Source: Chitinophaga pinensis
GTDB lineage: Bacteria > Bacteroidota > Bacteroidia > 2-12-FULL-35-15
Assembly (NCBI GenBank): GCA_945885475.1
Contig: CAMCYR010000023.1
Location: 1 to 51,779 of the forward strand
Reading direction: 5' to 3'
DNA: 51,779 nucleotides
Position numbers and translations under genes: made by a program. Below are positions 1 through 8,125 of this stretch, one piece after another. Each line of letters begins with the position of its first letter. The first letter of the stretch is position 1. The notes below the pieces were generated by a model. The model saw nothing but the letters and a program-made list of their open reading frames with translations. It made no database searches and was not told the DNA's origin.

Positions 1-173
1 TATTTATTTTTAATCGTTTCAGCACATTAACAATTTTCAAAAATATAATTTGTGATTTACCACAGATTACTCAGATTTTCACGGATAAATTTCTATTATT
101 ATTCTGTACTGTGTGTTGTATTTATTTTTAATTGTTTCATCACATTAACAATTTTCAAAAATATAATTTGTGA
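1..173. repeat. 55-bp direct repeat, two copies
   Basis: Positions 1-55 and 119-173 are the same 55-bp sequence with only two mismatches (C/T at repeat position 15, G/T at position 22). The 63-bp spacer begins with CCACAGATTAC (60-70), whose reverse complement GTAATCTGTGG lies at 182-192, so the second copy sits between the arms of an 11-bp inverted repeat. The block lies just downstream of the 3' end of the IPExxxVDY gene. The left copy starts at the window edge, so further copies may lie outside. Confidence 0.85.
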
Positions 174-198
174 AAACCCTTGTAATCTGTGGCGCACT

Positions 199-618
199 CT
201 ATAATATTAAATTCTGTTTTGATTTGAGTGCTTTTACATCAACCCTAAAAGCGGTCTGCACCAAATTACTTTCCTTTATTTGTTTGATAATCTCCATTAC
301 TTTTTCGTCTTCGATTTCACCGCGGATAATAAAAAAGTAATCTATTTGTTTTTGTTCGGGAATCAGCAATCCTTTTTCGCTTCTATTCGCGATCATAAAA
401 TATTCCATGAACTCATCCGGTTGTTCGAAACAAAATAAAGAGAAATGAGAAGGTTCATCCTGCTTTTTATCCTTTATTTCTAAGGCCTCGGTTTTGATCA
501 GGTTTAATCCTAATTTATTATTTATAGCCCAACAAATACGATAATCCTTTTCGTGCGAGGAAATTCCTATCAGCACAAAATCGTAATCATATTCTATCTC
601 AAGGGTATACTTTCCCAA
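199..618 (-). CDS. IPExxxVDY family protein
   Basis: A 139-residue protein of a small Bacteroidota-specific family named after the motif seen here as IPEQKQIDY (residues about 86-94). The family has no established function. The N-terminal part (DYDFVLIGISSHEKDYRICWAIN) is also typical of the family. No signal peptide or membrane segment is seen, so it is probably cytoplasmic. The frame starts with TTG at 618: an in-frame stop lies shortly upstream and the first internal Met is too far into the conserved domain, so TTG is the best start. Its 5' neighbour on the same strand is rnc, 96 bp upstream. Confidence 0.85.
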   Translation of the reverse strand: MGKYTLEIEYDYDFVLIGISSHEKDYRICWAINNKLGLNLIKTEALEIKDKKQDEPSHFSLFCFEQPDEFMEYFMIANRSEKGLLIPEQKQIDYFFIIRGEIEDEKVMEIIKQIKESNLVQTAFRVDVKALKSKQNLIL

Positions 619-714
619 AACTGTACAATTAAACTATGGTAAATTTATAAATCTAAAATGAAGAATGCTTGTAAAACGGTATTATTTTTATGTTGTCAAA
701 TTTAAAGCAACAAA

Positions 715-1470
715 TTAAATCCCTAATTCGGTACATGCAAGTTCCGAAACCAGCTGTTCCGCGCGCTTTTTTGAATAATGTTGCGCTTTACCAAGCGATT
801 TGTCATTTAACAAAAGTTGAATGCAATATTGCTTATCTTCAGAAGTTGCTCCATCGGTAAGTGTTTCGAAGCGAAATTCTTTTTTTTCTTTTTGAGCCCA
901 TTCAATAATTTTACTTTTAAAATCCACTTCTTTCATTTCCACTTCATCCATATCAATGTGAACATTTACAATTCTTGTCAGGATAAACTGTTGTGCGAAC
1001 TTAAAGCCTTTATCCAGATAGATGGCTCCTATCAATGCTTCGTATGCATCACCATTAATGGAACTCGGTTTATGTCCTTGCCTATCGTTACTAACTTCAA
1101 TAAAATTATTGAGTCCCAATTTAACAGCAAGCTGATTGTGTTTTTGTCTACTAACCATTTTCGAACGCATTTTGGTTAAGAAACCTTCGTCTTTGAAAGG
1201 AAATTTTTTAAACAAGTAATCCGCTACCACTGTTCCGATAACAGAATCGCCAAGAAACTCTAATCGTTCATTACTATCTTTTATTCCTTTTTTGATAAGC
1301 TGGGCAACGGAGCTATGACGGAAAGCCAATTTATATAAGGCAATATTAGTTGGATAAAATCCAAGAATGTTGTGAAGTGATTCGTGTAATTTTTTGTCGG
1401 GCGAAAAATATACCCTTATGGATTTTATGAATATTGGCAAGAGGTGATTAAGCTGTGTATTTTTTAACAA
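715..1470 (-). CDS. rnc: ribonuclease III
   Basis: Double-strand-specific endoribonuclease for rRNA and mRNA processing. The signature NERLEFLGDSV is at residues 67-77 with catalytic acidic residues, and the second acidic cluster is in GDAYEALIGAIYLDKG. A double-stranded-RNA-binding domain occupies about residues 180-250. Length (about 250 aa) fits the family. No ATG is available before the catalytic domain. The assigned start is TTG at 1470, inside the last codons of fabF, giving a 23-bp overlap. The acpP-fabF-rnc order is common and supports co-transcription from the promoter at 2994-3023. The exact start is less certain than the identity. Confidence 0.95.
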   Translation of the reverse strand: MLKNTQLNHLLPIFIKSIRVYFSPDKKLHESLHNILGFYPTNIALYKLAFRHSSVAQLIKKGIKDSNERLEFLGDSVIGTVVADYLFKKFPFKDEGFLTKMRSKMVSRQKHNQLAVKLGLNNFIEVSNDRQGHKPSSINGDAYEALIGAIYLDKGFKFAQQFILTRIVNVHIDMDEVEMKEVDFKSKIIEWAQKEKKEFRFETLTDGATSEDKQYCIQLLLNDKSLGKAQHYSKKRAEQLVSELACTELGI

Positions 1471-2704
1471 TTACGGAAGCGTTGTGTCCACCGAAGCCGA
1501 ATGTATTGCTTAGTGCGGCGCGTACAACACGTTTTTGAGCTTTATTGAATGTAAGATTTAACTTATTATCCAAAGCCGGGTCATCGTTAAAATGGTTGAT
1601 AGTAGGAGGAATAATATCATTTTGACAAGCCAAAACACAAGCAATTGCTTCAATTGCACCTGCAGCACCAAGTAAGTGTCCGGTCATTGATTTGGTTGAA
1701 CTGATATTTAATTTGTAGGCATGTTCACCAAAAACACCAAGGATGGCTTTCGTTTCGGCAACATCACCTAAAGGTGTAGACGTTCCGTGAACGTTCACAT
1801 AATCGATATCTGAAGGGTTCATTTCAGCATCTTCCAATGCATTGCGCATCACTCTCAAAGCACCTAACCCTTCGGGATGTGGGGCCGTAATATGATTTGC
1901 GTCAGCGGTCATTCCACCACCAACAACTTCAGCATAAATTTTTGCGCCCCGTTTTAAAGCATGTTCCAATTCTTCAAGGATTAAACATCCTGCTCCTTCA
2001 CCCAAAACAAACCCGTCACGATCAACATCAAAGGGACGTGATGCGGTTTCCGGAGCATCATTACGAGTTGAAAGCGCATGCATTGCGTTGAACCCACCGA
2101 TACCGGCTTCACAAACAGCAGCTTCAGATCCACCTGTTACAATAATATCCGCTTTACCTAATTTAATGTAAGTGGCAGCGTCAATCAGGGCATTTGTAGA
2201 AGAAGCGCAGGCAGAAACGGTAGTAAAATTTGGTCCACGCATTCCAAAACGAATGGAGATATGTCCTGAGCAAATATCGGCAATCATTTTAGGAATGAAG
2301 AAGGGGTTGAAACGCGGAGTTCCATCGCCTTTGGCAAAACCAAAACATTCATCCTGAAAAGTTTGCAGTCCACCGATCCCTGAGCCCCAGATAACACCAA
2401 CTCTATCCGGGTCAAATGCGTTTTCTCCATCTAATCCGGCATCTTTAACAGCCTGTATAGCGGAACATAAACCATATTGGGAAAACGGATCGAGCTTGCG
2501 GGCCTCTTTTCGGTCGAGGTAATCTTCAGGATTAAATCCTTTTACTTCGCAAGCAAATTGAGTTTTAAACTTTGAAGCATCAAAACGAGTAATAGGAGCA
2601 GCTCCGCTAACACCATTGAGAAGATTGTTCCAATAATCTGAAACATTATTACCAAGCGGGGTGATAGCACCAAGACCTGTGACTACTACTCGTCTAAACT
2701 TCAT
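1448..2704 (-). CDS. fabF: 3-oxoacyl-[ACP] synthase II
   Basis: Condensing enzyme of type II fatty-acid elongation; it joins malonyl-ACP to the growing acyl chain. The thiolase-fold catalytic triad is visible: Cys166 in TTVSACASS, His in NVHGTSTPLGD and His in KSMTGHLLGAAGA. The length of 418 aa is normal for FabF. The ATG at 2704 follows acpP by 21 bp, and its substrate carrier is encoded directly upstream, a classic pairing. The 3' end overlaps the rnc start. Confidence 0.97.
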   Translation of the reverse strand: MKFRRVVVTGLGAITPLGNNVSDYWNNLLNGVSGAAPITRFDASKFKTQFACEVKGFNPEDYLDRKEARKLDPFSQYGLCSAIQAVKDAGLDGENAFDPDRVGVIWGSGIGGLQTFQDECFGFAKGDGTPRFNPFFIPKMIADICSGHISIRFGMRGPNFTTVSACASSTNALIDAATYIKLGKADIIVTGGSEAAVCEAGIGGFNAMHALSTRNDAPETASRPFDVDRDGFVLGEGAGCLILEELEHALKRGAKIYAEVVGGGMTADANHITAPHPEGLGALRVMRNALEDAEMNPSDIDYVNVHGTSTPLGDVAETKAILGVFGEHAYKLNISSTKSMTGHLLGAAGAIEAIACVLACQNDIIPPTINHFNDDPALDNKLNLTFNKAQKRVVRAALSNTFGFGGHNASVIVKKYTA

Positions 2705-2725
2705 TAAATAAATCTTTTTTGAGAA

Positions 2726-2962
2726 TTACTTTGCGTTTGCTTCAATATAAGAAATTGCATCACCTACTGTACCAATCTTTTCAGCTTGATCATCAGGGAT
2801 AGCGATGTTGAACTCCTTTTCAAATTCCATGATTAATTCTACAGTATCCAAAGAATCTGCTCCTAAATCATTTGTAAAGCTCGCTGCTGGTGTTACTTCT
2901 TTTTCGTCAACACCTAATTTATCAACGATGATAGCTTTTACTTTTGTTGCAATGTCTGACAT
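2726..2962 (-). CDS. acpP: acyl carrier protein (fatty-acid synthesis)
   Basis: A 78-residue acidic carrier protein. Ser37 in the motif [11 protein letters not shown] is the attachment site for the 4'-phosphopantetheine arm. Length and sequence are those of the housekeeping ACP of type II fatty-acid synthesis, in contrast to the divergent ACP at 46385-46636. It is the first gene of acpP-fabF-rnc and has a good promoter about 26 nt upstream of the expected transcript start-to-ATG distance. Confidence 0.97.
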   Translation of the reverse strand: MSDIATKVKAIIVDKLGVDEKEVTPAASFTNDLGADSLDTVELIMEFEKEFNIAIPDDQAEKIGTVGDAISYIEANAK

Positions 2963-2993
2963 TTTTTTAAATGTTTTGGGGTTAATTTGGGTG

Positions 2994-3023
2994 CAAAGAT
3001 ATAGTTATATGCATAATTACAAA
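2994..3023 (-). promoter_or_regulatory. promoter of acpP-fabF-rnc
   Basis: On the minus strand TTTG (3023-3020) is followed after 18 bp by TATCTTTG (3001-2994). This matches the Bacteroidota -33 TTTG / -7 TAnnTTTG pattern. The predicted leader to the acpP ATG at 2962 is about 26 nt. Confidence 0.7.
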
Positions 3024-3360
3024 AAAATATACCACTTATTCACAAAAAACATATGTTAGAATTTATGATTCCATCTTAAAATCAGACACTTGCGTGTTTT
3101 TGGGATGCATTATTAACGAAATAGCTCAAAAGGGAGGTAAAACTCCGATCTGTCAATAAAATCGAATAAAAAAACCCGAAAAGGCTAATTGTTTATGGCC
3201 TAGGTACTTTATAACATAGATGGCAACCGTCAATCTTTCGGATTGAGGAAGAAGCGATTTTTTCAATAAATAACTATTCTTTCTCGGAATATCCCATTAA
3301 AAATTGATCGTAATTATTAATTTCTACCTATAGTAAGAATTTGAATTTGTCTTTTACTAG
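3024..3360. other. spacer between acpP and purN, no gene seen
   Basis: About 340 bp between divergent genes. No reading frame looks coding. I looked for a purine riboswitch before purN and did not see its conserved loops. A short stem-loop (TCAATC tttcg GATTGA) is near 3230-3247, and on the minus strand an AGGC/GCCT stem precedes a T-rich run (about 3165-3205), too weak to call a terminator. Confidence 0.5.
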
Positions 3361-3387
3361 TTGCTTTTTGTAAAAACACTACTTTTG
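3361..3387 (+). promoter_or_regulatory. promoter of purN, likely leaderless
   Basis: TTG at 3361-3363 and TACTTTTG at 3380-3387, 16 bp apart. Only four bases (TGGC) separate the -7 box from the purN ATG at 3392, so the transcript is expected to start at or next to the start codon. Confidence 0.6.
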
Positions 3388-3391
3388 TGGC

Positions 3392-3964
3392 ATGATTAAA
3401 AATATTGTCATTTTTGCTTCGGGCGAGGGAAGCAATACTCAAAAAATTATCGATTATTTTAGGTCGTCTGAGAAAGTGAATATTTCACTTATTGTTTCCA
3501 ACAAAGCAAGTGCGAATGTTTTAAATAGAGCGAAAAACAATACGATTCCAACCTTGGTGCTTGACAGAGATTTATTTTACAAGGGCAATACACTCATAGA
3601 AGAACTAAAAAGCATGCAAACCGATCTCATCGTTCTTGCCGGATTTTTATGGATGATTCCCGAGCAATTAATCAAAGCATTTCCTAATAAAATAATCAAT
3701 ATTCACCCTTCCTTGTTGCCAAAATTCGGTGGTAAGGGAATGTATGGCACGAATGTCCACAAAGCCGTAATAGCATCAAATGAAAAAGAAAGCGGTATTA
3801 CTATTCATATAGTAAATGAACAGTATGACGAAGGAAAAATTATCGCCCAACATGCTTGTTCCATTTCAGAAAATGAAACAGCAGAATCGTTAGGGGAGAA
3901 AATTCATAAATTAGAGTATGAATATTTCCCAAAAGCGATTGAATTTTTTTTATCAGAAAAATAA
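3392..3964 (+). CDS. purN: phosphoribosylglycinamide formyltransferase
   Basis: Transfers a formyl group from 10-formyl-tetrahydrofolate to GAR, the third step of de novo purine synthesis, in the cytoplasm. The conserved formyltransferase residues are Asn103 and His105 in INIHPSLLP and Asp146 in YDEG. The N-terminal phosphate-binding loop is FASGEGSNTQ. At 190 aa it has normal length. The ATG at 3392 begins the conserved first strand, so the very short distance to the promoter box is not due to a wrong start. purD and purQ are elsewhere in the window as separate loci. Confidence 0.96.
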   Translation: MIKNIVIFASGEGSNTQKIIDYFRSSEKVNISLIVSNKASANVLNRAKNNTIPTLVLDRDLFYKGNTLIEELKSMQTDLIVLAGFLWMIPEQLIKAFPNKIINIHPSLLPKFGGKGMYGTNVHKAVIASNEKESGITIHIVNEQYDEGKIIAQHACSISENETAESLGEKIHKLEYEYFPKAIEFFLSEK

Positions 3965-4046
3965 TAGATGATAGCGATGCGGATTTCGGATTCCTGCATT
4001 TTTATTTTAAACCTTTTTTACTAATTAACTTAATTAACTTCATCAA

Positions 4047-4613
4047 ATGAATTTTGACTTTAAACAAATTGCGACTATCAGCATGATCCTATTTGCTGTA
4101 ATTGATGTCATCGGATCACTGCCTGTTCTAATTGATCTGCAAGGCAAACAAGGCAAAATTAAATCAGAGAAAGCAACGCTTGTTTCCGGAATTATCATGA
4201 TCGTATTTTTATTCATCGGTGAACAAATTTTAAATCTGATCGGTATTGATGTAAGTTCATTTGCAATTGCGGGATCTTTTATCATTTTCTTTTTAGCATT
4301 AGAAATGATCCTTGGAGTTAAATTTTACAAAGAAGAAACGGCAGCTACTGCATCAGTCGTGCCTATAGCATTCCCGCTAATTGCGGGGACTGGTACCTTA
4401 ACTACGTTACTTTCACTGCGTGCAGAATATTTTATTGAAAACATAATTATAGCAATTCTTATCAACTTAATTTTTGTTTATGCAGTACTTAAAAACACCT
4501 ATCGACTTGAAAAAATATTAGGTGTTGGAGGAATCAATATTCTACGGAAAGTATTTGGAGTGATTCTATTAGCTATTGCCGTTAAGTTATTCAGAACGCA
4601 TGCAGGAATATAA
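4047..4613 (+). CDS. MarC family integral membrane protein
   Basis: A 188-residue, very hydrophobic protein with about six membrane segments, typical of the MarC/UPF0056 family of inner-membrane proteins. The family was named from the E. coli mar locus, but a role in drug resistance was not upheld and the function is unknown. Family-typical stretches include FPLIAGTGTLTTLLSL (about residues 109-124) and a conserved DVIGSLPVL near the N-terminus. It is 15 bp upstream of rnhA on the same strand and may be co-transcribed with it. Confidence 0.85.
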   Translation: MNFDFKQIATISMILFAVIDVIGSLPVLIDLQGKQGKIKSEKATLVSGIIMIVFLFIGEQILNLIGIDVSSFAIAGSFIIFFLALEMILGVKFYKEETAATASVVPIAFPLIAGTGTLTTLLSLRAEYFIENIIIAILINLIFVYAVLKNTYRLEKILGVGGINILRKVFGVILLAIAVKLFRTHAGI

Positions 4614-4628
4614 TACAGCAGACAAAAG

Positions 4629-5105
4629 ATGATCAAAATATATACAGATGGAGCTTCTCGTGGAAATCCAGGTCCGGGTGGATATGGCGTAGTAATGCTG
4701 TATGGGGCTTTGCGAAAAGAAATTGCAGAAGGCTTTCGATTGACCACAAACAACCGCATGGAGTTACTGAGTGTTATTGCTGCTTTAGAATCTTTAAAAA
4801 AAGAGGGAGCAGTAGTTACTGTTTATTCAGACTCAAAATATGTTGTAGATTCGGTTGAACTCAAATGGGTTTTTGGCTGGGAAAAAAAACACTTTAAAGA
4901 CAAAAAGAACGAAGATCTTTGGAAGCGTTTTTTAAAGATCTACAGAAAACATGAGGTTAAATTTATATGGGTTAAGGGACATGCATCCAACAAAGAAAAT
5001 AACCGATGTGATGAATTGGCAGTTGAGGCAGCAATGGGAAAAGAGCATCAGATTGACCATTGGTATGAAGAAGAACACAAGAAAGACAAAGAAAAACTTT
5101 TCTAA
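4629..5105 (+). CDS. rnhA: ribonuclease HI
   Basis: Cleaves the RNA strand of RNA-DNA hybrids, removing R-loops and primers. The DEDD active site is complete: Asp7 in IYTDGASRGNPGPGG, Glu45 in NNRMEL, Asp68 in YSDSKY and Asp128 in NRCDELA, with the basic/aromatic handle region (KWVFGWEKKHF) between them. At 158 aa it matches the bacterial type 1 enzyme. It ends 41 bp before the 3' end of the convergent SDR gene. Confidence 0.96.
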   Translation: MIKIYTDGASRGNPGPGGYGVVMLYGALRKEIAEGFRLTTNNRMELLSVIAALESLKKEGAVVTVYSDSKYVVDSVELKWVFGWEKKHFKDKKNEDLWKRFLKIYRKHEVKFIWVKGHASNKENNRCDELAVEAAMGKEHQIDHWYEEEHKKDKEKLF

Positions 5106-5146
5106 GTTCCTATTCGGATTTCGTCGGGTACTCCTTCAAAGGCAAA

Positions 5147-5935
5147 CTAAAGACTTCCTGTTCTTCCTCCATCCACGGGAACATTAATTCCAGTGATGTA
5201 AGACGCAGCAGGTGAAGCTAAAAAAGCAACAGCATTTGCAATTTCAGACGGTTCTGCAAAACGCCCTAGTGGAATTTCACTCTCCATTTCATTTTTAATT
5301 TCATTCAGTGACTCTCCGGTATTCTTCGATTTATTTTCAATGATCGTACTTAAACGACCGGTTAATGTTGCACCAGGCAGAACGTTATTAACGGTAATAC
5401 CGTAGGATGCTACTTCATTAGCTAATGTTTTACTCCAATTAGCAACAGCTGCTCGAATCGTATTGGATACACCTAAATTTTTCAAAGGCACTTTAACAGA
5501 GGTACTGATGATATTAATAATACGACCATACTGTGCTTTTTTCATTCCGTCCAATAAAGCCTGAACCAAGATATGATTACAAACCAAATGGTTATTAAAT
5601 GCCTGCAAAAACTCGTCAACCTTTGCATTCTGAATTAGTCCGCTTGGGGGGCCACCAGTATTATTTACCAAGATATGAATATCACCATGTGTGACGATGT
5701 AACTTTCCAATTTTTCTTTCAACTGATTCGATTGCTGGAAATCAGCACAAAGGAAATTATGCTTTTGGCCTTTGGAATCATCCAACTCTTTTAATGTCAC
5801 TCTTAATGATTCCTCATTACGTGCTACAAGAACCACATTTGCGCCTAATGTAGCCAACTCAATAGCTGTTGCTTTTCCTATACCTTGGGTGCTTCCGCAA
5901 ACCATCGCCGTTTTTCCTGTTAGATCTAAATTCAT
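5147..5935 (-). CDS. SDR family oxidoreductase with atypical active site
   Basis: A 262-residue short-chain dehydrogenase/reductase fold: the nucleotide-binding motif GSTQGIGKA is at residues 14-22, the NNTGG motif at 91-95, and the C-terminal PVDGGR motif is present. The catalytic Tyr-x-x-x-Lys is absent: after the Ser region (S144-S146) the aligned stretch reads SNTIRAA (157-163), with Arg161 where Lys would be. It resembles a FabG-annotated subgroup with this change. The substrate is unknown. It lies 201 bp upstream (same strand) of the 3' end of the type III PKS cassette and may or may not belong to it. Confidence 0.8.
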   Translation of the reverse strand: MNLDLTGKTAMVCGSTQGIGKATAIELATLGANVVLVARNEESLRVTLKELDDSKGQKHNFLCADFQQSNQLKEKLESYIVTHGDIHILVNNTGGPPSGLIQNAKVDEFLQAFNNHLVCNHILVQALLDGMKKAQYGRIINIISTSVKVPLKNLGVSNTIRAAVANWSKTLANEVASYGITVNNVLPGATLTGRLSTIIENKSKNTGESLNEIKNEMESEIPLGRFAEPSEIANAVAFLASPAASYITGINVPVDGGRTGSL

Positions 5936-6136
5936 ACTGTAAAATTAGTAAAATAAATCAAACTAGTTTTTTAAGAGAAGAGGAAATGAAAAAATTTTAA
6001 GCACAGACTGCTCACTATCTTTCATTGATACATCGTGGCATTATAGCGTGTGTCAAAATAAAAATAAATTATAATTTTCTCTTCAATTACTATTTTGTGA
6101 ATTTTATTTTCATCGGAAACGGAAAATCTGCAATTT

Positions 6137-7288
6137 TTAGAATGGTTTCCCATGCGTGGATTTCACAATGCTGTTTCTTAAAAACGGAATTGCTTTTAAC
6201 AGCATTATTGCAAAATTTGTCATAGTAGTATTCTTTAAAAGTCTTTGTAAGAAGACGGAAAACGCTACCCGTTTTTTAAATTGTTTCATCCAAAAGTGCT
6301 CGTAAGTAGTTTCCAGTTCCGAACGTGAATATTTTCCATTAAAATAATCAACGAGGAGCTGGTTCATAAAAAACGAGCTCCGCATCGCCATACTCATACC
6401 ATTTCCATTTAGTGGGGCAATGTTTCCTGCGGTATCTCCCAACATCAAAATATGATTTTCAACTGCATTCTTAAAGCCGATTTTAATTTGTGAAATGGCT
6501 AAAGGTTCTTCAAATAAAAATTCAGCCTTTTGAAAATAATCTTTTATGAATGGATTTTTGAAAAGCACTTCTTTTTCCATCTTTTTTATATCCCCATTAT
6601 ACTTTTTAAGATTTTCAGAATCTGATAAATAACACAAACAGAATTTGTTTTTTTCTATTTTAGAGATCCCGCAATAGCCGTTTTTAAAATTGTGCAGTTC
6701 TATCAAATCATTTGGGAAATCAATATTAATATGGTACTTGATGCCTATATAATTCTTTCCCGATTTCGCTTCTTTAGTAAATTCACGATTGAGTTTTGTA
6801 TCGAGATTACTCTTTTTTCCCCAAGCACCCACACATACTTCAGAAGTATAACTTCCTTTTGCTGAATTAATAGTAAATTGCGACCCATCAAATTTCACAT
6901 CATTTACTCTGCAATCATCCAACAACAAAACACCTTTCTCCGAAGCGATTTGTGCCAGTTTGGAATCCAATAAATATCTGCTGATTCCGAAGCCTCCCAA
7001 ATCCAATTGGTGTTTTAATACTTTTCCGGAGGGGGATGAAACATGCAACTGATTTATTTTTGGCAGATTCAATTCAAATAAATTTATTCCCAACCTTTCC
7101 AAAAAACCCCATGACTCCATCGAAATATATTCGCCGCAAACTTTATGAAAGGGATACCTGTTTTTTTCAAATAACACACACGTATAGCCCGCATCAGCTA
7201 ATTGAATCGCCAATGTTAAACCTGCTAATCCTCCACCAATAATAGAAACCTGATATAAATTGGTATTATTCATCTTTTCTTTATTCAT
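6137..7288 (-). CDS. FAD-dependent oxidoreductase, geranylgeranyl-reductase-like
   Basis: A 383-residue flavoprotein. The dinucleotide fold GGGLAG is at residues 18-23, followed by KVCGEYIS, typical of the geranylgeranyl-reductase/FAD-monooxygenase superfamily, and the second FAD motif GDTAGNIAPLNGNG is near residue 280. Such enzymes reduce isoprenoid double bonds or hydroxylate aromatic rings. It is the last gene of a four-gene minus-strand cassette after a UbiA prenyltransferase, type III PKS and methyltransferase, so either a prenyl-chain reductase or a phenol hydroxylase would fit. Starts at 7288 or 7273 (Met6) are both possible. Confidence 0.85.
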   Translation of the reverse strand: MNKEKMNNTNLYQVSIIGGGLAGLTLAIQLADAGYTCVLFEKNRYPFHKVCGEYISMESWGFLERLGINLFELNLPKINQLHVSSPSGKVLKHQLDLGGFGISRYLLDSKLAQIASEKGVLLLDDCRVNDVKFDGSQFTINSAKGSYTSEVCVGAWGKKSNLDTKLNREFTKEAKSGKNYIGIKYHINIDFPNDLIELHNFKNGYCGISKIEKNKFCLCYLSDSENLKKYNGDIKKMEKEVLFKNPFIKDYFQKAEFLFEEPLAISQIKIGFKNAVENHILMLGDTAGNIAPLNGNGMSMAMRSSFFMNQLLVDYFNGKYSRSELETTYEHFWMKQFKKRVAFSVFLQRLLKNTTMTNFAIMLLKAIPFLRNSIVKSTHGKPF

Positions 7289-7334
7289 TTCTATAATTCC
7301 GAAATTACATTAAAGTAAATTATAAAGTTATTGA

Positions 7335-8048
7335 TTATAAATCTGTAACAGAATTTGTAACAATCAAATATCTGAATGCCCATCTCCACTTAACACTATA
7401 TTTAGTAACAGAGGCTTTTTTCAGAAAACTACTCAACTCGTTTTTTCTAAAACCCCTCAATACAGAAAGCGGTGCATCATTTTTTACCAATGTAGAACCA
7501 TTTAACAAACGGGTTAAATATTTTATGCTGTAATATGCAAACCAATTTCGCTGGAGGTCATTGATTACAAAACCCGTTGCTGTGTATTTATTAAGATATT
7601 GAAACAACTCTATCAGTTCGTCATCTTTTAAATGATGGCAAAACAATGAACAATGAACAATATCAATGGTGCTGTCCAATTTTAAAAAATCACGGTAATC
7701 ACTGACCACACCTGAAATATTTGAAAATTCCTTGCAACACTCCTTCATGAACTGTATTGCATCGGCATTCATATCCACACCGACCAGGTCCACATTAAAA
7801 TTATTTTTTTTTGCCCATAAAGCAATATGTTTCATGGCATCACCTCCGCCACAACCAACATCAACGATACGATAAGTTTTGTTTTTATCCGTAACTAATT
7901 TTTTTATCCCTGCAAGTGTAATAGCATGTCCGCCTAACAAACGGTTCACCACATCCAATTCGCGAAGATTTTTGAAAAGTAATTCTTTGGGAATGTTTGG
8001 AGCATCCAGCAATTCGGGTTCATAAGAGCGATGAGAAAATTTACTCAT
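7335..8048 (-). CDS. class I SAM-dependent methyltransferase
   Basis: A 237-residue protein with the SAM-binding motif I IVDVGCGGGD at residues 61-70, an acidic motif II (VDLVGVDMNADAI) and a predicted motif near DIVHCSLFCHHL. It probably O- or C-methylates the product of the type III PKS encoded immediately upstream (77 bp gap). The arrangement T3PKS-methyltransferase-flavoprotein recalls the Streptomyces srsABC operon for methylated phenolic lipids; this parallel is inferred from gene content, not from shown homology. Confidence 0.85.
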   Translation of the reverse strand: MSKFSHRSYEPELLDAPNIPKELLFKNLRELDVVNRLLGGHAITLAGIKKLVTDKNKTYRIVDVGCGGGDAMKHIALWAKKNNFNVDLVGVDMNADAIQFMKECCKEFSNISGVVSDYRDFLKLDSTIDIVHCSLFCHHLKDDELIELFQYLNKYTATGFVINDLQRNWFAYYSIKYLTRLLNGSTLVKNDAPLSVLRGFRKNELSSFLKKASVTKYSVKWRWAFRYLIVTNSVTDL

Positions 8049-8125
8049 AGTAATAGGAATGCAGATTTATATGATTCGTTTTTGATAAAAGAAGATCTAT
8101 TTATTAATAGCATTTATGATACGAT

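Noticed and set aside
817-1179. 120-codon plus-strand frame antisense to rnc
   Set aside because: Shadow of the AT-rich rnc coding strand; it lies wholly within rnc.
3024-3391. Purine riboswitch before purN
   Set aside because: A TTTCTACC-like string is present, but the paired stems and the second conserved loop are not.
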